A stretch of DNA of 64,000 bases, taken from assembly GCF_000276665.1 (NCBI RefSeq), contig NW_004955465.1, forward strand, positions 1,395,901 to 1,459,900, in the 5' to 3' direction. The notes under the pieces are model-generated. The model saw only the letters and a program-made list of their open reading frames with translations, was not told the DNA's origin and did not search any database. Source of the DNA: Chinchilla lanigera. Taxonomy: Eukaryota > Chordata > Mammalia > Rodentia > Chinchillidae. Below, piece after piece: positions 37,743 through 50,588 of this stretch (the stretch's first letter is position 1; each line of letters begins with the position of its first letter). A program made the translations under genes and the position numbers.

Positions 37743-39998
37743 AAAGCTGTGAAATATAAAACAAAAGCTCCACAATCCCCAAGGATCGCTGCTTTCTTTT
37801 TAAACCCTTTGTGAGTTTTTAACACTGAGATCAATTCAGCTCCTGCTGGTGAGAGGCTGCTCTTTTGTCCACCATGCTTACTGTATCACGGAAAAATGCA
37901 CACGCTGCCAGCGCAGCTGTGCGTCCCAGATGCAAAGCCTAGAAGTGCTCAACAAGATGTGGCTTTGTTCCTTGACATCCGGGTGGGGTCTGCAGACCGC
38001 GATTCTTCTCCTCCTAGGCAGACACGCAGATGCACACACATACGCATGCCAACACACATGTGCACACGCATGCAGTCAGGGCTCACGAACTCCATCCTGA
38101 CAGCAATGTCAGGAGTTCACCCTTTATTGTGTTCTTCACAGCTGGAAGTTGAGGTCAGAGGCCGTGAGGCACTGATTGTCCCTGCAAAGGATCTGAGATG
38201 GTCAATCGCCAAGGGACCCCAGGTGTGACCCATGTCTCAGGCCAAAACGTCCACGTGTATGACTGTAAAGTTTTAGTCTACCTCCTCCCAAAGCACCTTG
38301 CTCAAATCTTATTGGAACAATTGTCTCACCTTTCATTGAAAAGCAGTAACAACTAACCTAGTGAGCATGTGGTTTCTTTACCTTTCCATCAGACTGGTAG
38401 CTATCTGAGCACCTCGCAGAGGACGCTAGCCTCCCTCAAGGGCTTTCAAAAGGATTTTCTGTTTTGTGCAGAGTTCATGAAAGTTATCAAGTGCTCAGAA
38501 AGCAGCTTGGCTTCGGTACCTAAGAGTCCACGTGTTTGTGACGCAGATGCTGCTCAGCTCAGCGGCCACCTTCAAGTCATGCTCATCCTGACCTGACTTG
38601 TTCCCATCATGCCATTTTGACCTGGTGACTGGTATCGGTTTTCAGTTTCATGGGACATCTCAGAATCTATGGAAAAAGTCCTCCCAACATGAGCCCTTCC
38701 CATTGGGATGGGTGGATCTGAAAATGACAAATCCACATGCCCTCTTCCCAGTCCTCTTTGGTCCCTCTGAGCTGGGTCCCATCTCATGGCGCCTTCACAG
38801 CCAACATGAGGATGAGGAAGAAGCAAAACGGCAAGGGCCAGGTCCACAAGGAAGCTACTCCAAAACTTCACACAAGAACCCTCTCCCCCCGCTTCAAGTG
38901 GTACATTTACAGTGACGTGTACCGAGGGACATGAAGCAAGTCCAAGCTGAATTGAATTCATAGAGCCTTTGACTGCTATTCCTATTTTTAGAGTGCTTTC
39001 ATAACAGAAGAAATGATCTAGCTCGGGAGATGCAAGCTCTCACTTGGCACCTGTCCTCCCGTTCCTGGGGGAGATGTTTGCTACTTTGCAAGGAGGTGCT
39101 GGTGTGTCAAATGTGTAGCATCAATTTTCTCAAACCATAAACACCATGCAAGCCATATTTAGCAGTCAGGAATACTGTATTTTATGGCCTGCACTATGAG
39201 CATAGAAAATGAATTTCAATTTTCTCCTTTGAACATTGTATTATGATTTAAAGCAGCACACAACCCTTGGTACACGTTATTTTATGTGCTGCTTATAGTG
39301 ATGATAGTGTGGACTATTCAGGAGCATAAAACACAGACTCAGGATACTTTCTTGTAGCCTATCATTAAATTCTAAGTAAGAGAATTAATGTTCGAGGTTT
39401 CATAGGGGAGGATCAGACGATTGTTTGTCCACCCCATCTGCAAAGACAGTGGGTTTTAAGTGATGCTTATGACAAGCAGTGAGGAAGGACAGGGACAGTT
39501 GTGGCACTTTTCAAAAGGGAGGACTACAGCAAAGCCACCGCATGGTGCTTGGTGCTGGTTTCCGTGGTTACGGTATAGCTTCACTCCATCAGTATCAGCA
39601 AGTGCTTTAACCTCGACTCCCGATTTCCCAGCTCGTGAGTGTCAAGGAAAAGAAAGCAGCACGGCTGGGCAAATCAGTATTCAGCTTTGTGTGCTCTCCA
39701 CTCTGAGAACAATCTGAGTAAGTTCTTGCAACAGAGTGAGCTGGAACCAGCGTTCTCTTTAGGAAAGTGGTAGATTATTTTCAGGATTTATCCATGCAAA
39801 GAAGAATGTTCAAATTAATGTGGATCCTACAGATGTTAACTCCAGATTGCCACAGATATACACACGCATACACTCATGCTTCTGTTTCCACACAGACTCT
39901 TCCTGCCTCATTATCTCACATGGATGGCCCATCACAGAGACTTTGGACATACGCTGTGAACGGGATGGACTATGCTGTCACTTCTGGGATTGAAACCA

Positions 39999-40047
39999 GG
40001 TAGCCCAGGGCTGAGGCGGTAGCCCAGGGCTAAGGCAGCATCCCGGG
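39999..40047 (+). repeat. Short tandem repeat, about 20-bp unit
   Basis: GGTAGCCCAGGGCTGAGGC occurs twice and a third, decayed unit follows. Confidence 0.7.
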
Positions 40048-40084
40048 GCTCCATTCAGTCCCTGACTCTGTTGTTTGATCTATG

Positions 40085-40415
40085 TGATTGCAACGCTTAG
40101 GGTAAATGTCACCCAAATCCATGTGGCACTACTGGGAAATGGTAGAACCTTTACGAGTGGGGCCCAGAGGCAGGTCTTTAGATTTCTGGGGGCCTGCCCT
40201 TGAAGGGGACTATGGGACTCCGGCTTCTTCCTTTTCCGCTTTTATGTTTTTGAGCCACTACGAGGTGAGCAGCTGTGCCCCACCGTGCATTCCCATCTTG
40301 TCATGCTGCCTCGATCACAGACTGAAACCTCCAAAACTGAACCAAAAGAAACTTTTCCTCTTTATACGCTGATTGTTTCAGGTATTTTGTTATAGTAATG
40401 GCAAGCTAATGATTT
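40085..40415 (+). mobile_element. MaLR/MST-like LTR relative
   Basis: GGCAGGTCTTTAGATTTCTG, CTGAAACCTCCAAAACTGAA and TTCAGGTATTTTGTTATAGT share order with the element at 57150-57512. Confidence 0.5.
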
Positions 40416-40457
40416 TTTAAAATTGTAGTTATCATTTTACTTCTTTTTGGTCGTTTT

Positions 40458-40611
40458 TGCTTCTTTTTTTGAAACAGGGTCTTGCTATATAGTTCAGGCT
40501 GGCCATGAGCTCACTATGTAGGCCAGGCTTCCCTCAAACTCACAGCAATCTTCCTGCCTCAGCTGCTTGAGTACTGAGATTCTAGGTGTGCCTTACCATT
40601 CCTGGCTGGCC
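40458..40611 (-). mobile_element. B1 SINE with internal duplication
   Basis: GAAACAGGGTCTTGCTATAT, then CACTATGTAGGCCAGGCTTC and GCCTCAGCTGCTTGAGTACT. Confidence 0.8.
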
Positions 40612-41067
40612 TGCTGCAATTATCATTTTAAATTTTCAGATGTCTCAGAAAAGCTGACAAAACTAGTCTTTCATTTCTCCAAAATGATACCTCCTCCACT
40701 TAAGGGACTTTTCACTTCACACCAGCTCCCAACATTCCCCATTAACAGTGTCATGCCCGCGTCACTTCTGCACAGTATCTACCTGTCCATTCATGCATCT
40801 GAGGCTGTGGCTCCTTTTCTAGGCAGACTTACTTTGTTTCTCCAAGTGCTATGGGTTGAAATTTATAGTTTCAAGCCTTCAAGCCCTGCATGCTAGAATG
40901 TGGAGGCAAGGACTATACAGAGGTCATCAAGTTAAATGAGGGCATTAGGGCAGGCTCTACCCAATATAACTGTTGTCCTTATAAAAATGGGGAACTATAG
41001 ACCCAGAGATGCTCACATAGGGAGAATTCCACATGGAATCAAAGGCAGAGACCAGGCAATGTACATA

Positions 41068-41365
41068 TGAGGTATGATCAAAAACTGTGGTGAACATTTG
41101 GATTAAAAAAGTTATTACAGTGTAAGACACACTGCCATTAATCCCCCTCCAAATGCTCCTCCTTGCTCCAAACACACTTATCTTGTCATTCTTGCTAATT
41201 TTGGAAGCAGTTCTGGAAGTCTTTTCTTATGCATGTCTTTAGTTACATGCTCATGGCTGCCGTGATGTCTTGAATTAATTCAAGATGTTTAACCTTTCAT
41301 GGTCATTTTGACTTTGGGGAAGAGCCAGAAATCACACAGTGCTAGATACAGTGAATAAGATGAAT
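41068..41365 (-). mobile_element. Mariner transposon 3' end (left arm), decayed
   Basis: Minus-strand translation gives YLALCDFWLFPKVKMTMKG at 41289-41350, the recognisable end of the catalytic DD34D region of mariner transposases, then IRKDFQNCFQN and a run to the terminal repeat. Several stops and a frameshift; not functional. The end reads TGATCAAAAACTGTGGTGAA. Confidence 0.8.
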
Positions 41366-41429
41366 GATGATGCACTATTATATTTTTATTTGACAAAAAA
41401 TTACCATGAATGTTTGACAAAAAATTACC

Positions 41430-41640
41430 ATGAACCAATTCAAGACATTGAGACAACCATGAAAAGACACTCAGGAAAGAGGACTTCCAGAACTGCTTCA
41501 GAAAGCGGCAAGCATGATGGATGAGTATGTTTGAAAAAAGGGGGAGTATTTTGAGGGGGGTTAACGGCACTGTGTCTTTTACTGCAATACATTTAAACAA
41601 TTTTTATTTAAACATTCACCATACTTGTTGATCACATTGC
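41430..41640 (+). mobile_element. Mariner transposon 3' end (right arm, opposite orientation), decayed
   Basis: Plus-strand translation gives IQDIETTMKRHS, then after a frameshift GKEDFQNCFRK and SILRGVNGTVSFTAIHL, matching the left arm (SIWRGINGSVSYTVITF). It ends in CACCATACTTGTTGATCA, the inverse of the left terminus. Confidence 0.8.
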
Positions 41641-42550
41641 ACACAATGCCAAGGAATGCCAAAGATTTCCAGCAAACCAGCAGAACACCTTGACCTCAGA
41701 CTTCCAGTCTCTGAAACTATGGGACAATAATTTTCTACTATGTAAGTCCAAAACAGAGCAGCAAGTCTTCCAAGAGTGTCCACACAGAGATGTGTGCAGT
41801 TTCAAGCATGGGCTCTGCCTGCCCTAGGTCAGGCAGGTGCTGGAAAAATTTTGGTCAGACACAACTGCAAAAATAATGCTGGCAGTTCATCCCTGGGTGA
41901 GGGCGTGATATTTTAAGAGCAAAGGGATTTTTGAGGGTAAAGAGCATGTCAGGAAGACAGATTGTCTAAGTCTTTATTTATTCTTTTATTTAGATTGTAA
42001 ACTTCTGCAAGGTACTGTGAGACTATCTGTCTTTTCCTCCCAGGGTTTCTCTGCCATGTGACTCAAACATCCCACATGGAACTGGACAGGGCCCAGGGAG
42101 CAGCTCACAGGTAGAGAGGCCTGGCCACTGGATGCCTCTTGGCCGGGGCTGGAAGGCTGGCTGTTCCCCAGGGCAGGGGCCTTGAGTGCATGGCTGTTGA
42201 GTGACCACAGTCAACCATTTTGAGTGAACAGGTCGTGTTTCATGTGGTATTGTCTTAGCTCTTTTCCTTTAGAATAAGTAGTCCCATAATGTACAGAATA
42301 AGTCAATTTCCACAGCATGTTTCAGAACCATTCCTGATAGTCCCTGGAAACCATTTTCACATACCCTCTTGGTGGTTCCATTCCATCCACCAATCAGTGC
42401 CCCACGCTGGGAAGAGAAGGACCAGAATGTGCTCTCTGCTGGCTGATTAGGAGGCCACCCTGAGAGTGGGCCCTAACTACGAGCTTTGGGATGCGTAGCT
42501 CTGTGTATGGTTTTGTTAATGCTTATTTTGGGGGAGGGGATTTTTTTTTT

Positions 42551-42700
42551 TTGTCTTTTTGAGACAAGGTCTCGCTGTGCAGTTCAGGCCAGCTGTGAGC
42601 TCACTTTGTAGCCCAGGCTGGTCTCGAACTCACAACGATCCTCCTGCCTCAGTCTCCCAAGTGCTGGGATTACAGGTGTGTGCCACCACACCCAGCTTTG
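42551..42700 (-). mobile_element. B1 SINE with internal duplication
   Basis: TTTTTGAGACAAGGTCTCGC, CTTTGTAGCCCAGGCTGGTC and GCTGGGATTACAGGTGTGTG. Confidence 0.9.
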
Positions 42701-43086
42701 GGGGAGGGGATATTACATTAGATTTTAAACATATAAAGTGGAGGCTTGCAGACCGAACATATCATTCTTACATGGGGGAATAAAAGGCTTGGTAGATGAT
42801 GGGAATTGAAAGCGCACCTGAGAGCTAAGATTCCAGTCAGGCTCACCACTTCCTAGGGTCTAAGGTGAAAGGCATGAGGGAGACCCAGAGAGAACGAGCA
42901 CAGTTTTGCATGGGTGGGTAGCTGGCAGGAAGCTGTGGGGTATGATGGGTTGCACTGGGGTCTCTACGTGTCCACTGACTAGAGGTTCCTGGGACAGAAG
43001 TCCTCACACACAATTGTGACAAATGAGCCTCAGATCAGTACACTTGAGCACGTGGTGAACTCCACCAATAGAAATCGAAGTATACT

Positions 43087-43226
43087 GAGCCAGGTGCGGT
43101 GGTGCATGCCTGAAAGCCCAGCAGTTGGGAGGCGGAGGCAGAAAGACCACAAGGTCAAGCATGGGCTACATAGCAACTTCAAGGTCACCCTGAACTACAT
43201 AGCAACAGCCTGTCTCAAAAAAACCA
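43087..43226 (+). mobile_element. B1 SINE with internal duplication
   Basis: GAGCCAGGTGCGGTGGTGCA, TGGGCTACATAGCAAC repeated, and CCTGTCTCAAAAAAACC. Confidence 0.85.
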
Positions 43227-44130
43227 AAATGGATGAATGAATGAATAATAAATAAATAACAACAATAGCAAAAAGCCAAAATAAAAACCAAAAAAATGTA
43301 AGCCCCTATGTCCATGGATACCATTTATTTATAAGAAAATAAAATACCCTGATGTACAGTGTACACTTATAATGTACATTATAATATAGATGCAGATCAT
43401 CAATGACAAAGAATTCTACAAACTAGACTTAGGCAGAAGTTCTATTTTCATCATGTACCCCAGTGGAGGCCTCGTTCACCCCATTTCTCTGCAAATCCTG
43501 GACTCCGTATGCATGAGGCATGGGTGCAATGCACACACTCTCATCTCATTTTTGCTCCTGGCTCTAGGGCAGTCCACATGCCTTTAGCACTAGGTCTCTG
43601 AAATCGTTCTTATGAAAACATCCAGATGATTTCTTGACCTGAGATTGAGGACGGTCTGCTCAACAGCATCAGTAGACAAATGTTTCTGGAAGAACAGGAA
43701 TCTTTGGATATTTAGGTGGAAACTCTGCTTTCTCACCGGGGAGTTCTGCAGAAATTGACACATGTTTACTTGGTGATTTTGCCCCCTTGCCACATTCCTT
43801 TTTGGAATTATTCTTGGAGTACTGCACATTATTTTTTTTCTTATGCTATTAAAACTGTCAGGCTGAAATTATGTCTTTTATCTTTCTTACTCCATGAGGA
43901 CTGCAGACTTGGCTGCACAGTTTGCAAGGAGTTTATGATTTCCAGAACATTACTGCTGCCTCCTATAGCCAGAGAATGCCATAGCTGGACTGCTTCAGAC
44001 GTGCAAACTCTGAGAGCTTTCTGCATTGCTCTCACGGCTGACTGTGATGATCAAGTGCACATTTTGCACAGTGACTAGATGATTTAGTTGAAGGTCTAGG
44101 GTGAGCAAATGACAATTTAGGAACCAGAGC

Positions 44131-44203
44131 CGGAAGCCAAGCTTCTGACTCCAACACAGCTCTTTCTTGGGAGGCCAGTGCCTTATCCATCAGGCAACGG
44201 GGC
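44131..44203 (-). pseudogene. tRNA-Arg-like pseudogene (CCT family)
   Basis: The minus strand from 44203 reads GCCCCGTTGCCTGATGGATA then AGGCACTGGCCTCC, closely matching the acceptor start, D arm and anticodon-stem start of mammalian tRNA-Arg(CCT). The anticodon loop reads CTCCCAA in place of CTCCTAA, the 3' half of the anticodon stem (GAAAG) no longer pairs, and the T loop and 3' acceptor strand are degraded. About 73 nt long. It is therefore a relic and not a working tRNA gene; a tRNA-derived SINE head is an alternative, but no tail was seen. Confidence 0.6.
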
Positions 44204-44744
44204 CTTCCACACAGCTTGTGCTTGATCACAGGCACCCACACCCCAGGCTCTCAGGTGTCCGCTTCCTCCTGCCTGGCTTCTGGAAGAATGCTTGGCTGGA
44301 AGTACAGAGCTGGTCTGGCATTCTAAGCGGGGCAGGCCCTAAAAGCCTCAAGGGCAACCCTGAGATGCAGACTTGGCCTTTCCACCTGCTGGGCTGAACT
44401 CTGCAACCTTGACAACCCGCCAGATGCTCCTGACAGCCCCTGGAGGCACAGCCCCTGTAATCTGGCTAGAGCAGCTACAGGTCTTACCACAAGGCACAAA
44501 ACCCTCAGACTGAAAGAGCAAACAAAGATCCGGTGGATTCAGAGCAAGGATGCAGGCCGTCTCCGGGCCTCAGCTATGGCCAGCGCTGCTTCTCTTTCCC
44601 TGGTTGCGTGTCCTCTCCTGCCACTGAGCATAAGGCAAGAAAGCTGGGGATGGTTGCATACTATGGGAAACACCCAGTGGATGTGATGAACTCCAAGGAA
44701 GGACTGAGAGAGGGTTGATTTACAGGACAAGGTCTAGAATGCGA

Positions 44745-44905
44745 AGGGTTTTTTTTTTGTCTTTTTGAGACAGGGGCTCACTATGCAGTTCAGGCTGGCC
44801 TTGAGCTCACTTTGTAGCCCAGGCTGGCCTCCAACTCACAATGATCCTCCTGCCTCAGCCTCCTGAGTGCTGGGATTACAGGCGTGCACCACCATGCCTG
44901 GTCAG
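44745..44905 (-). mobile_element. B1 SINE with internal duplication
   Basis: GTCTTTTTGAGACAGGGGCT, TTTGTAGCCCAGGCTGGCCT and GATTACAGGCGTGCACCACC. Confidence 0.9.
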
Positions 44906-46019
44906 CCATAGAGGGTTCGTATCTCTTCTACATGTGGGTTTTGTTGTCATGATGGCCACCCGGCCACAGCAGCGGTATGTGTGTGTGCTTAGGCATGGGA
45001 GGCTGGGGCTTCCTCCCCTTTGGGGAGTATACTCTGGAAAAACAATGTCCTTTCCCCGTCAGTTAATGCCATGTAGAGGGATCTGTCTTCCTGTTTCTCT
45101 CTGTCGCTCCCTCTCTTTCCTTCTCCCTCACTCTCCCTCCCTCCAGGATGCTACATCAGACTTTCTCCCTCTATCTGCAAAGAAAGCTTCCATTTACCCT
45201 GCACATACCTGGAGCTCAGTTTGTTCAGTGGCAAAGGTGGCAAAGAAGGAATTACAATAAGGGATGCTCACCCTGGGGTGGAGCCGACCTCTGGGAAGAG
45301 GGGCTAGGGCCAAGGATCTGCTCCAAATGCTTAGTGTGTAAACTTGAACAAAGCTGGTCAGGAAGCAGCCCAGAACCACACCCACCCGCACAACTATCCC
45401 CACCCTCAGAACTACAACCACCCACAGAGATGAGACTTGGGGAGGCCAGGGCCGTTCTCATCACACGTTCTGAAAAAGCCATGGTAAGAGGGATGCAGCT
45501 TCAAGCAGCTGTAGAAGGAAGAGTACAAGGCCAATGGATGGTAGCTCTTGAGAGTTTTTGTTCAACAGAAGGAAGAACACTTCACTATCAGGCTCTCTAG
45601 AGAGCTGTAAATACCTCTAAAGTACTAAAAATCTGGCTAGCCCACACTGTGGCCATGTTCCTGCACTGAGTGGAGGGGCAGAGGGATATGTGGCAGGTGG
45701 TTAGATAGTTTGATTCTGTGCCTCTCAGGACTGCATAACACAAGGTCAAAGCATTCATCAGAGCTGCACTTTATATACAACCCTATGTCATTACCACAAC
45801 ATCCTCCGGAGGAAACCAGGTTCATTATGAGAAGGAAGCGGCCCTTAAGTAACACGATAAACGAGGTGCAAGTGAAGGACACTAACACCGCTGGACGACC
45901 CTATCCTGCATGACCTCTGTGTGTGTCACTTCCCGTGCCTGTGCACTGTGGAGATGATCATGATGACTACTTTCCAGGGTTGCTGGGGAGAGTAGATGAA
46001 ATTACAGCAGGTCACTGAG

Positions 46020-46345
46020 AGCTTGCCAGTGGTCAGGCACTGTTTTAGTTAGTTAGGTTACTACAACTCACTATTTTACAAATGCAGAATCTCAGGCAAA
46101 GAGGGTAGGTGACTTACTCATGGCTATACAGCTAGGAAGAGGCACAGTCAGGATTAAATCCCAGTAGATTTCTCCATACTCTGTCCAAATACTCAGCACA
46201 GTGCCTGGCACAAAGTAAGTGCTCAATGTGTGAATTATCATTGCTGAGCAGGAATAGAATACAGAGGTGAAGACGGGGTGCTCTAAAGCTCTATGCCTGG
46301 TGCTCTCATCTGTAAATTGGGCATACAAACATCTATCTTACAGGG
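46020..46345. repeat. MIR/L2-like relics
   Basis: GTGGTCAGGCACTGTTTTAG, CATGGCTATACAGCTAGGAA and CAGTGCCTGGCACAAAGTAA; at least one reverse MIR core followed by a forward L2/MIR 3' piece. Confidence 0.55.
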
Positions 46346-46389
46346 AAGCTCAAAGGTTAAATGATTAAATATATGTAAAAGAGTTAAAG

Positions 46390-46862
46390 ACATCATAGCA
46401 CATGTTCACAGAAGCGTAATTTATAATAGTTAAATCTTGGAAGTGGCCTATATGCTCATCCACAGATGAACGGATAGAGAAGGTGGTATTTATACACAAT
46501 GGACTAGTACTCGGCTATTAAGGATAAAATGGAGTTATTCGCAGGAAAATGGATGGGAACACAATGTTAAGTGAAATAAATCAGACACACAAGCTTAAAT
46601 ATTGCATGATTTTTCTTATACAGGAAATCAAAGTGTAAATAAATTAAACAGCAAAATAAAAGATAGATAATAGGAAAAATGGAGATCCAGTAGATCTTTT
46701 GCAAGTGAAAAAGGACCAAGAGATAGAGGGAGGGGGAGGGAGGAGATGAGAAAGGGAATATAAAAAGAATTAAGATGTTTTATGTACATGTACCAACTCC
46801 CCACAATGAATGAGGTCATTATTTATTGCAAACACGTATTAATAAAATATTAAAAAATAATA
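46390..46862 (+). mobile_element. L1 LINE 3' end
   Basis: GGCCTATATGCTCATCCACA, CACAATGGACTAGTACTCGG, GGAAAATGGATGGGAACACA and AAGTGAAATAAATCAGACAC are the hallmark blocks of mammalian L1 3' sequence, followed by AGTAGATCTTTTGCAAGTGA, a G-rich tract (46724-46745) and an A-rich end. Confidence 0.85.
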
Positions 46863-47415
46863 AAATGCTTAGAAGAGTGCCTGATCAATCATAAGTGCTA
46901 AATAAATGTTACCTAACATAGTAAAAACATGGCTTAGGTTACAAATACATACAGAGATGTTTAATGTGTTACTATGACAAGAAGTCAGGCCAATGGTTCT
47001 AATATCCATACATGAATGGCAGTCACTCAAAAAGTGCCCCAGGGCAGTAAGGAGACATCTCTACCAACCATATAGCACACAGCAGAGTCTGCTTCTTTGA
47101 CTGCTTCATGCTTAGCTAAATCCCAACTACTATATATATGTGTACGTCCTCAATCCTTGTGGGTGGTGATGGTGTTTCTGTAGATAGTTACTCTCCCTGG
47201 AAAGTTCTCCTTTTGCCTAAATTTCAAGTGCAATTTTCAAGATTTTAGAGTCAAGGAGAAGGGCTATATAGGCAACCCTAAAGACAAAATGAGACATTTT
47301 CCATTTTTTCTTAAAATGCCATAGGTTATGAAGAGACTCCAAGGATTGAGCCGAGTATAGAGACTGTACACGTCTAAAATCCATTGTCCTCTGGGGCAAA
47401 GGGCCTGCCATCCTA

Positions 47416-47868
<453 letters not shown>

Positions 47869-48176
47869 TCACCAGAGACAGCTTCACAGGGGTGGGCTGA
47901 CACCTGCAGAGGGGAGGCCCGCAGGTAGCAGGCTGGTGGAATCTGCACCTGTGCATGCTCAGGGGTGATATGGGGGCTCCTGAGGGGCAGAGAGATCTGC
48001 TGCTCTGGGGCTAGGGCAAGTGGCAAGGGACAGCTGAGTAGAGACGGTGGGGCCAGGTCAGGGTGGGGGTGGAGGTATAGACTACATAGCAGGCAACATT
48101 CTGGGCCTGTGCTTTTTTTTTAAGATATGAACTTCTGAGCAGCCGGGGCACGGCTTTCTCATATCTGCTATAAATC

Positions 48177-48262
48177 TGTGGTTCTCAACTGGGTCAGTCT
48201 TGCTCCCCAGGGGGCAGCTGACATTGTCAAGAGCTGTTCTTGGTTGTCAGAACTGGGGCTGC
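48177..48262 (+). mobile_element. MER5-like hAT fragment
   Basis: TGTGGTTCTCAACTGGGTCA, GGGGCAGCTGACATTGTC and TGGTTGTCAGAACTGGGGC match the 5' half of MER5A; the 3' half is missing. Confidence 0.7.
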
Positions 48263-48643
48263 GGGGAAGGCTGTGAAAGGTATGTAATGGGGGAGGCCAA
48301 CGAAGCTGCAAGCCACCCTGCAACTCACAGGGCAGCCTCCAGCACCCAGGACCATCTGGGCCCAAAGACCAAGTGTGCAAGGCTGAGAGCCCCGGTGGAG
48401 AGCATTCAGGTCCCTGCACCACAGCGAGCGGTGGCTGAGAAGCTGTTCCTCCCATTCCTGGCTGGCTGAGGTCTCTGGCTGCCCCGCTGGGATTCTATGC
48501 TCAACATCAGTTTGGTCATTTCTTGGTTCACCAGGACTCTTAGAGCCACCCGGAGCCTGGTGAGCAGAGAGCAAGAGGGAGTGGGCTGGGCCTTCAGATT
48601 TTATCTAGTGGTGCTTTTCTGCTGTCTTCTGTTGCTGGTTTTA

Positions 48644-48745
48644 TTTTATTTTATTTTAGTTTTTTTTTTCCGGTACTGGGAATTGAACTCACGACCTTGC
48701 GCTTGCCAGGCAGGCGCTGTGCCGCTGAGCTAAATCCCCAGCCCC
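48644..48745 (-). mobile_element. Young ID-type SINE with target duplication
   Basis: (TTTTA)n and T tail, then CCGGTACTGGGAATTGAACT and GCCGCTGAGCTAAATCCCCA. The 12-bp repeat TTGCTGGTTTTA flanks it (48632-48643 and 48748-48759). Confidence 0.9.
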
Positions 48746-49339
48746 TCTTGCTGGTTTTAGAACATGGGCTCTGGAATAAAATCTCAGCATTGACTCTTAG
48801 ATGAGAGGCACTGGGCCTCTTCCTTCTTTCTCTGTCTTCTTCCCATATCCATACATAGTGTGAACAGTGTCTACGCCCCAGCGCTGTGGTAAGATGCAGA
48901 TAAGAGAATACAATCTTAGCATGTTTTCAGGCTCACAGCATATACTCAAGATATACTGTGGTTGCTATGATTAGAAATTCATTTATTAAAAAGTTGGCCA
49001 AATACCAGGCTGTACTCGTATTACTAAAGTGTATTTATTATTCATGGCCAGAGTGATGGACTCTGCATTCATTTTCTCCATTTCTTCTCTCGTCTCATGG
49101 CACCTTTCAAAGTCTTAAATGACAAGTTGAAGTTCAGGCCTCCTGAGGCTGACAGGTGTGCTTCCACACGATTTGCTGCACACAACATGGCAGCTATGGG
49201 TGTATTTTCTAGATGGGAAAAAATTTTGAGGCTCCCCCGCCTTTTTGAGGGGGAGGGTGCAGTACCAAAGAAAGCAACAAAGGAAGAACTGCCTAAGAGG
49301 CCGGAGGTGGTGGTGGGGCGCCGCCATGTTTAGAGCTGG

Positions 49340-49540
49340 GAAGGCATTAGGAGAATATTTACTTTCTCAGATCAGTGCTCGAGGAGGTGACAGCAAAAGG
49401 GAGGGGCAAGAGACGGGAGGCAGGGAGGGAGAAGGAGTTAAGATGTGTTGGGCACCCACTGCTCACTGCGAATGTACTCGTTCTGCACTCCAAACAGGTA
49501 CTCAGAACAATCAAAACAATAATAAAAGAAAGACAGTGAG
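49340..49540 (+). mobile_element. Possible L1 3' end
   Basis: G-rich purine tract (49380-49437), then AGTTAAGATGTGTTGGGCAC, CACTGCTCACTGCGAATGTA and AATAATAAAAGAAAG, in the order of the L1 ends at 36555 and 46390. Confidence 0.5.
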
Positions 49541-49558
49541 GCCCAGGACATTAATTTA

Positions 49559-49942
<384 letters not shown>

Positions 49943-49995
49943 TTAGCAAATGTGTCATATAAATGCTCCTAAACTGTTCTAAAATTCAGCTGTCC

Positions 49996-50180
49996 AAGCC
50001 AGGTGGGGTGGCGAGTAATCCCGGCACTCTGGGAGGCTGAGGCAGGAGGATCGCAAGTGTGAGCTCAGCCTGGGTAACTAACAAGACCCTGCCTCAAAAT
50101 TAAAAAATAAAACAAGGGCTGGAGATGCAGCTCAGTGCAAAGGCCCGGACTGCTTCAGTCTCCAGTACTGAAAAAAAAAA
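49996..50180 (+). mobile_element. B1-ID dimeric SINE
   Basis: CCAGGTGGGGTGGCGAGTAA, CAAGACCCTGCCTCAAAATT, then AGGGCTGGAGATGCAGCTCA and an A-tail. Confidence 0.9.
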
Positions 50181-50406
50181 ATCAGTTGTCCATTCCTAAG
50201 AGACAAAGGGTCTAGCAGACAATGTAAATCCATTGCTCATCTTATAGCTTAGCATTCTAGGACAACATAGCTTCCTGCTGGAGGGTAGTGGCTGGGAAAA
50301 GGAAAAGAGAATTCTAATTCCCTGAGGGTGGATGGTGGCTGCACAACAGTGCGAACCCACTCAATGCCCCTGAAGCACACATTTTAAAATGGTTAAGATG
50401 GCAATT

Positions 50407-50588
50407 TTTTGGGGGGTGCTGTATTGGGGATGGAACTGAAGGGTGTCCCACCCCTGGGCTACACCCTAGCCTTTTAAATTTTGAGACAGGGTCTCCTTGA
50501 GGCTGGCCTCCACCTTTCCATCTGCCTGCCTCAGCCTTCTGTACATAGCTGGAATTAAAGGTGTGAGTGTGAGCTACCGCACCTGGCT
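50407..50588 (-). mobile_element. B1-ID dimeric SINE
   Basis: TATTGGGGATGGAACTGAAG (ID half) and AATTTTGAGACAGGGTCTCC (B1 half). Confidence 0.8.

Larger units (their letters stand above)
40845..41750 (+). repeat. Old LTR-type repeat split by mariner sequence
   Basis: Left part (40845-41066) has GTGCTATGGGTTGAAA and CAATATAACTGTTGTCCTTA; right part (41640-41750) has CAAAGATTTCCAGCAAACCA and CTTCCAGTCTCTGAAACTAT. The parts read as one older element interrupted by the mariner pair. Confidence 0.5.

Noticed and set aside
38598..38934. Plus-strand frame with a basic C-terminal stretch, considered as a ribosomal-protein processed pseudogene
   Set aside because: I could not match it to any ribosomal protein, and no poly-A tail or target duplication was seen.
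44131..44203. Functional tRNA gene
   Set aside because: The anticodon stem and acceptor stem no longer pair and the anticodon is altered; kept only as a pseudogene.
49097..49333. 78-codon plus-strand frame rich in Lys/Glu
   Set aside because: It lies next to a probable L1 3' end and shows no known domain; likely repeat-derived.
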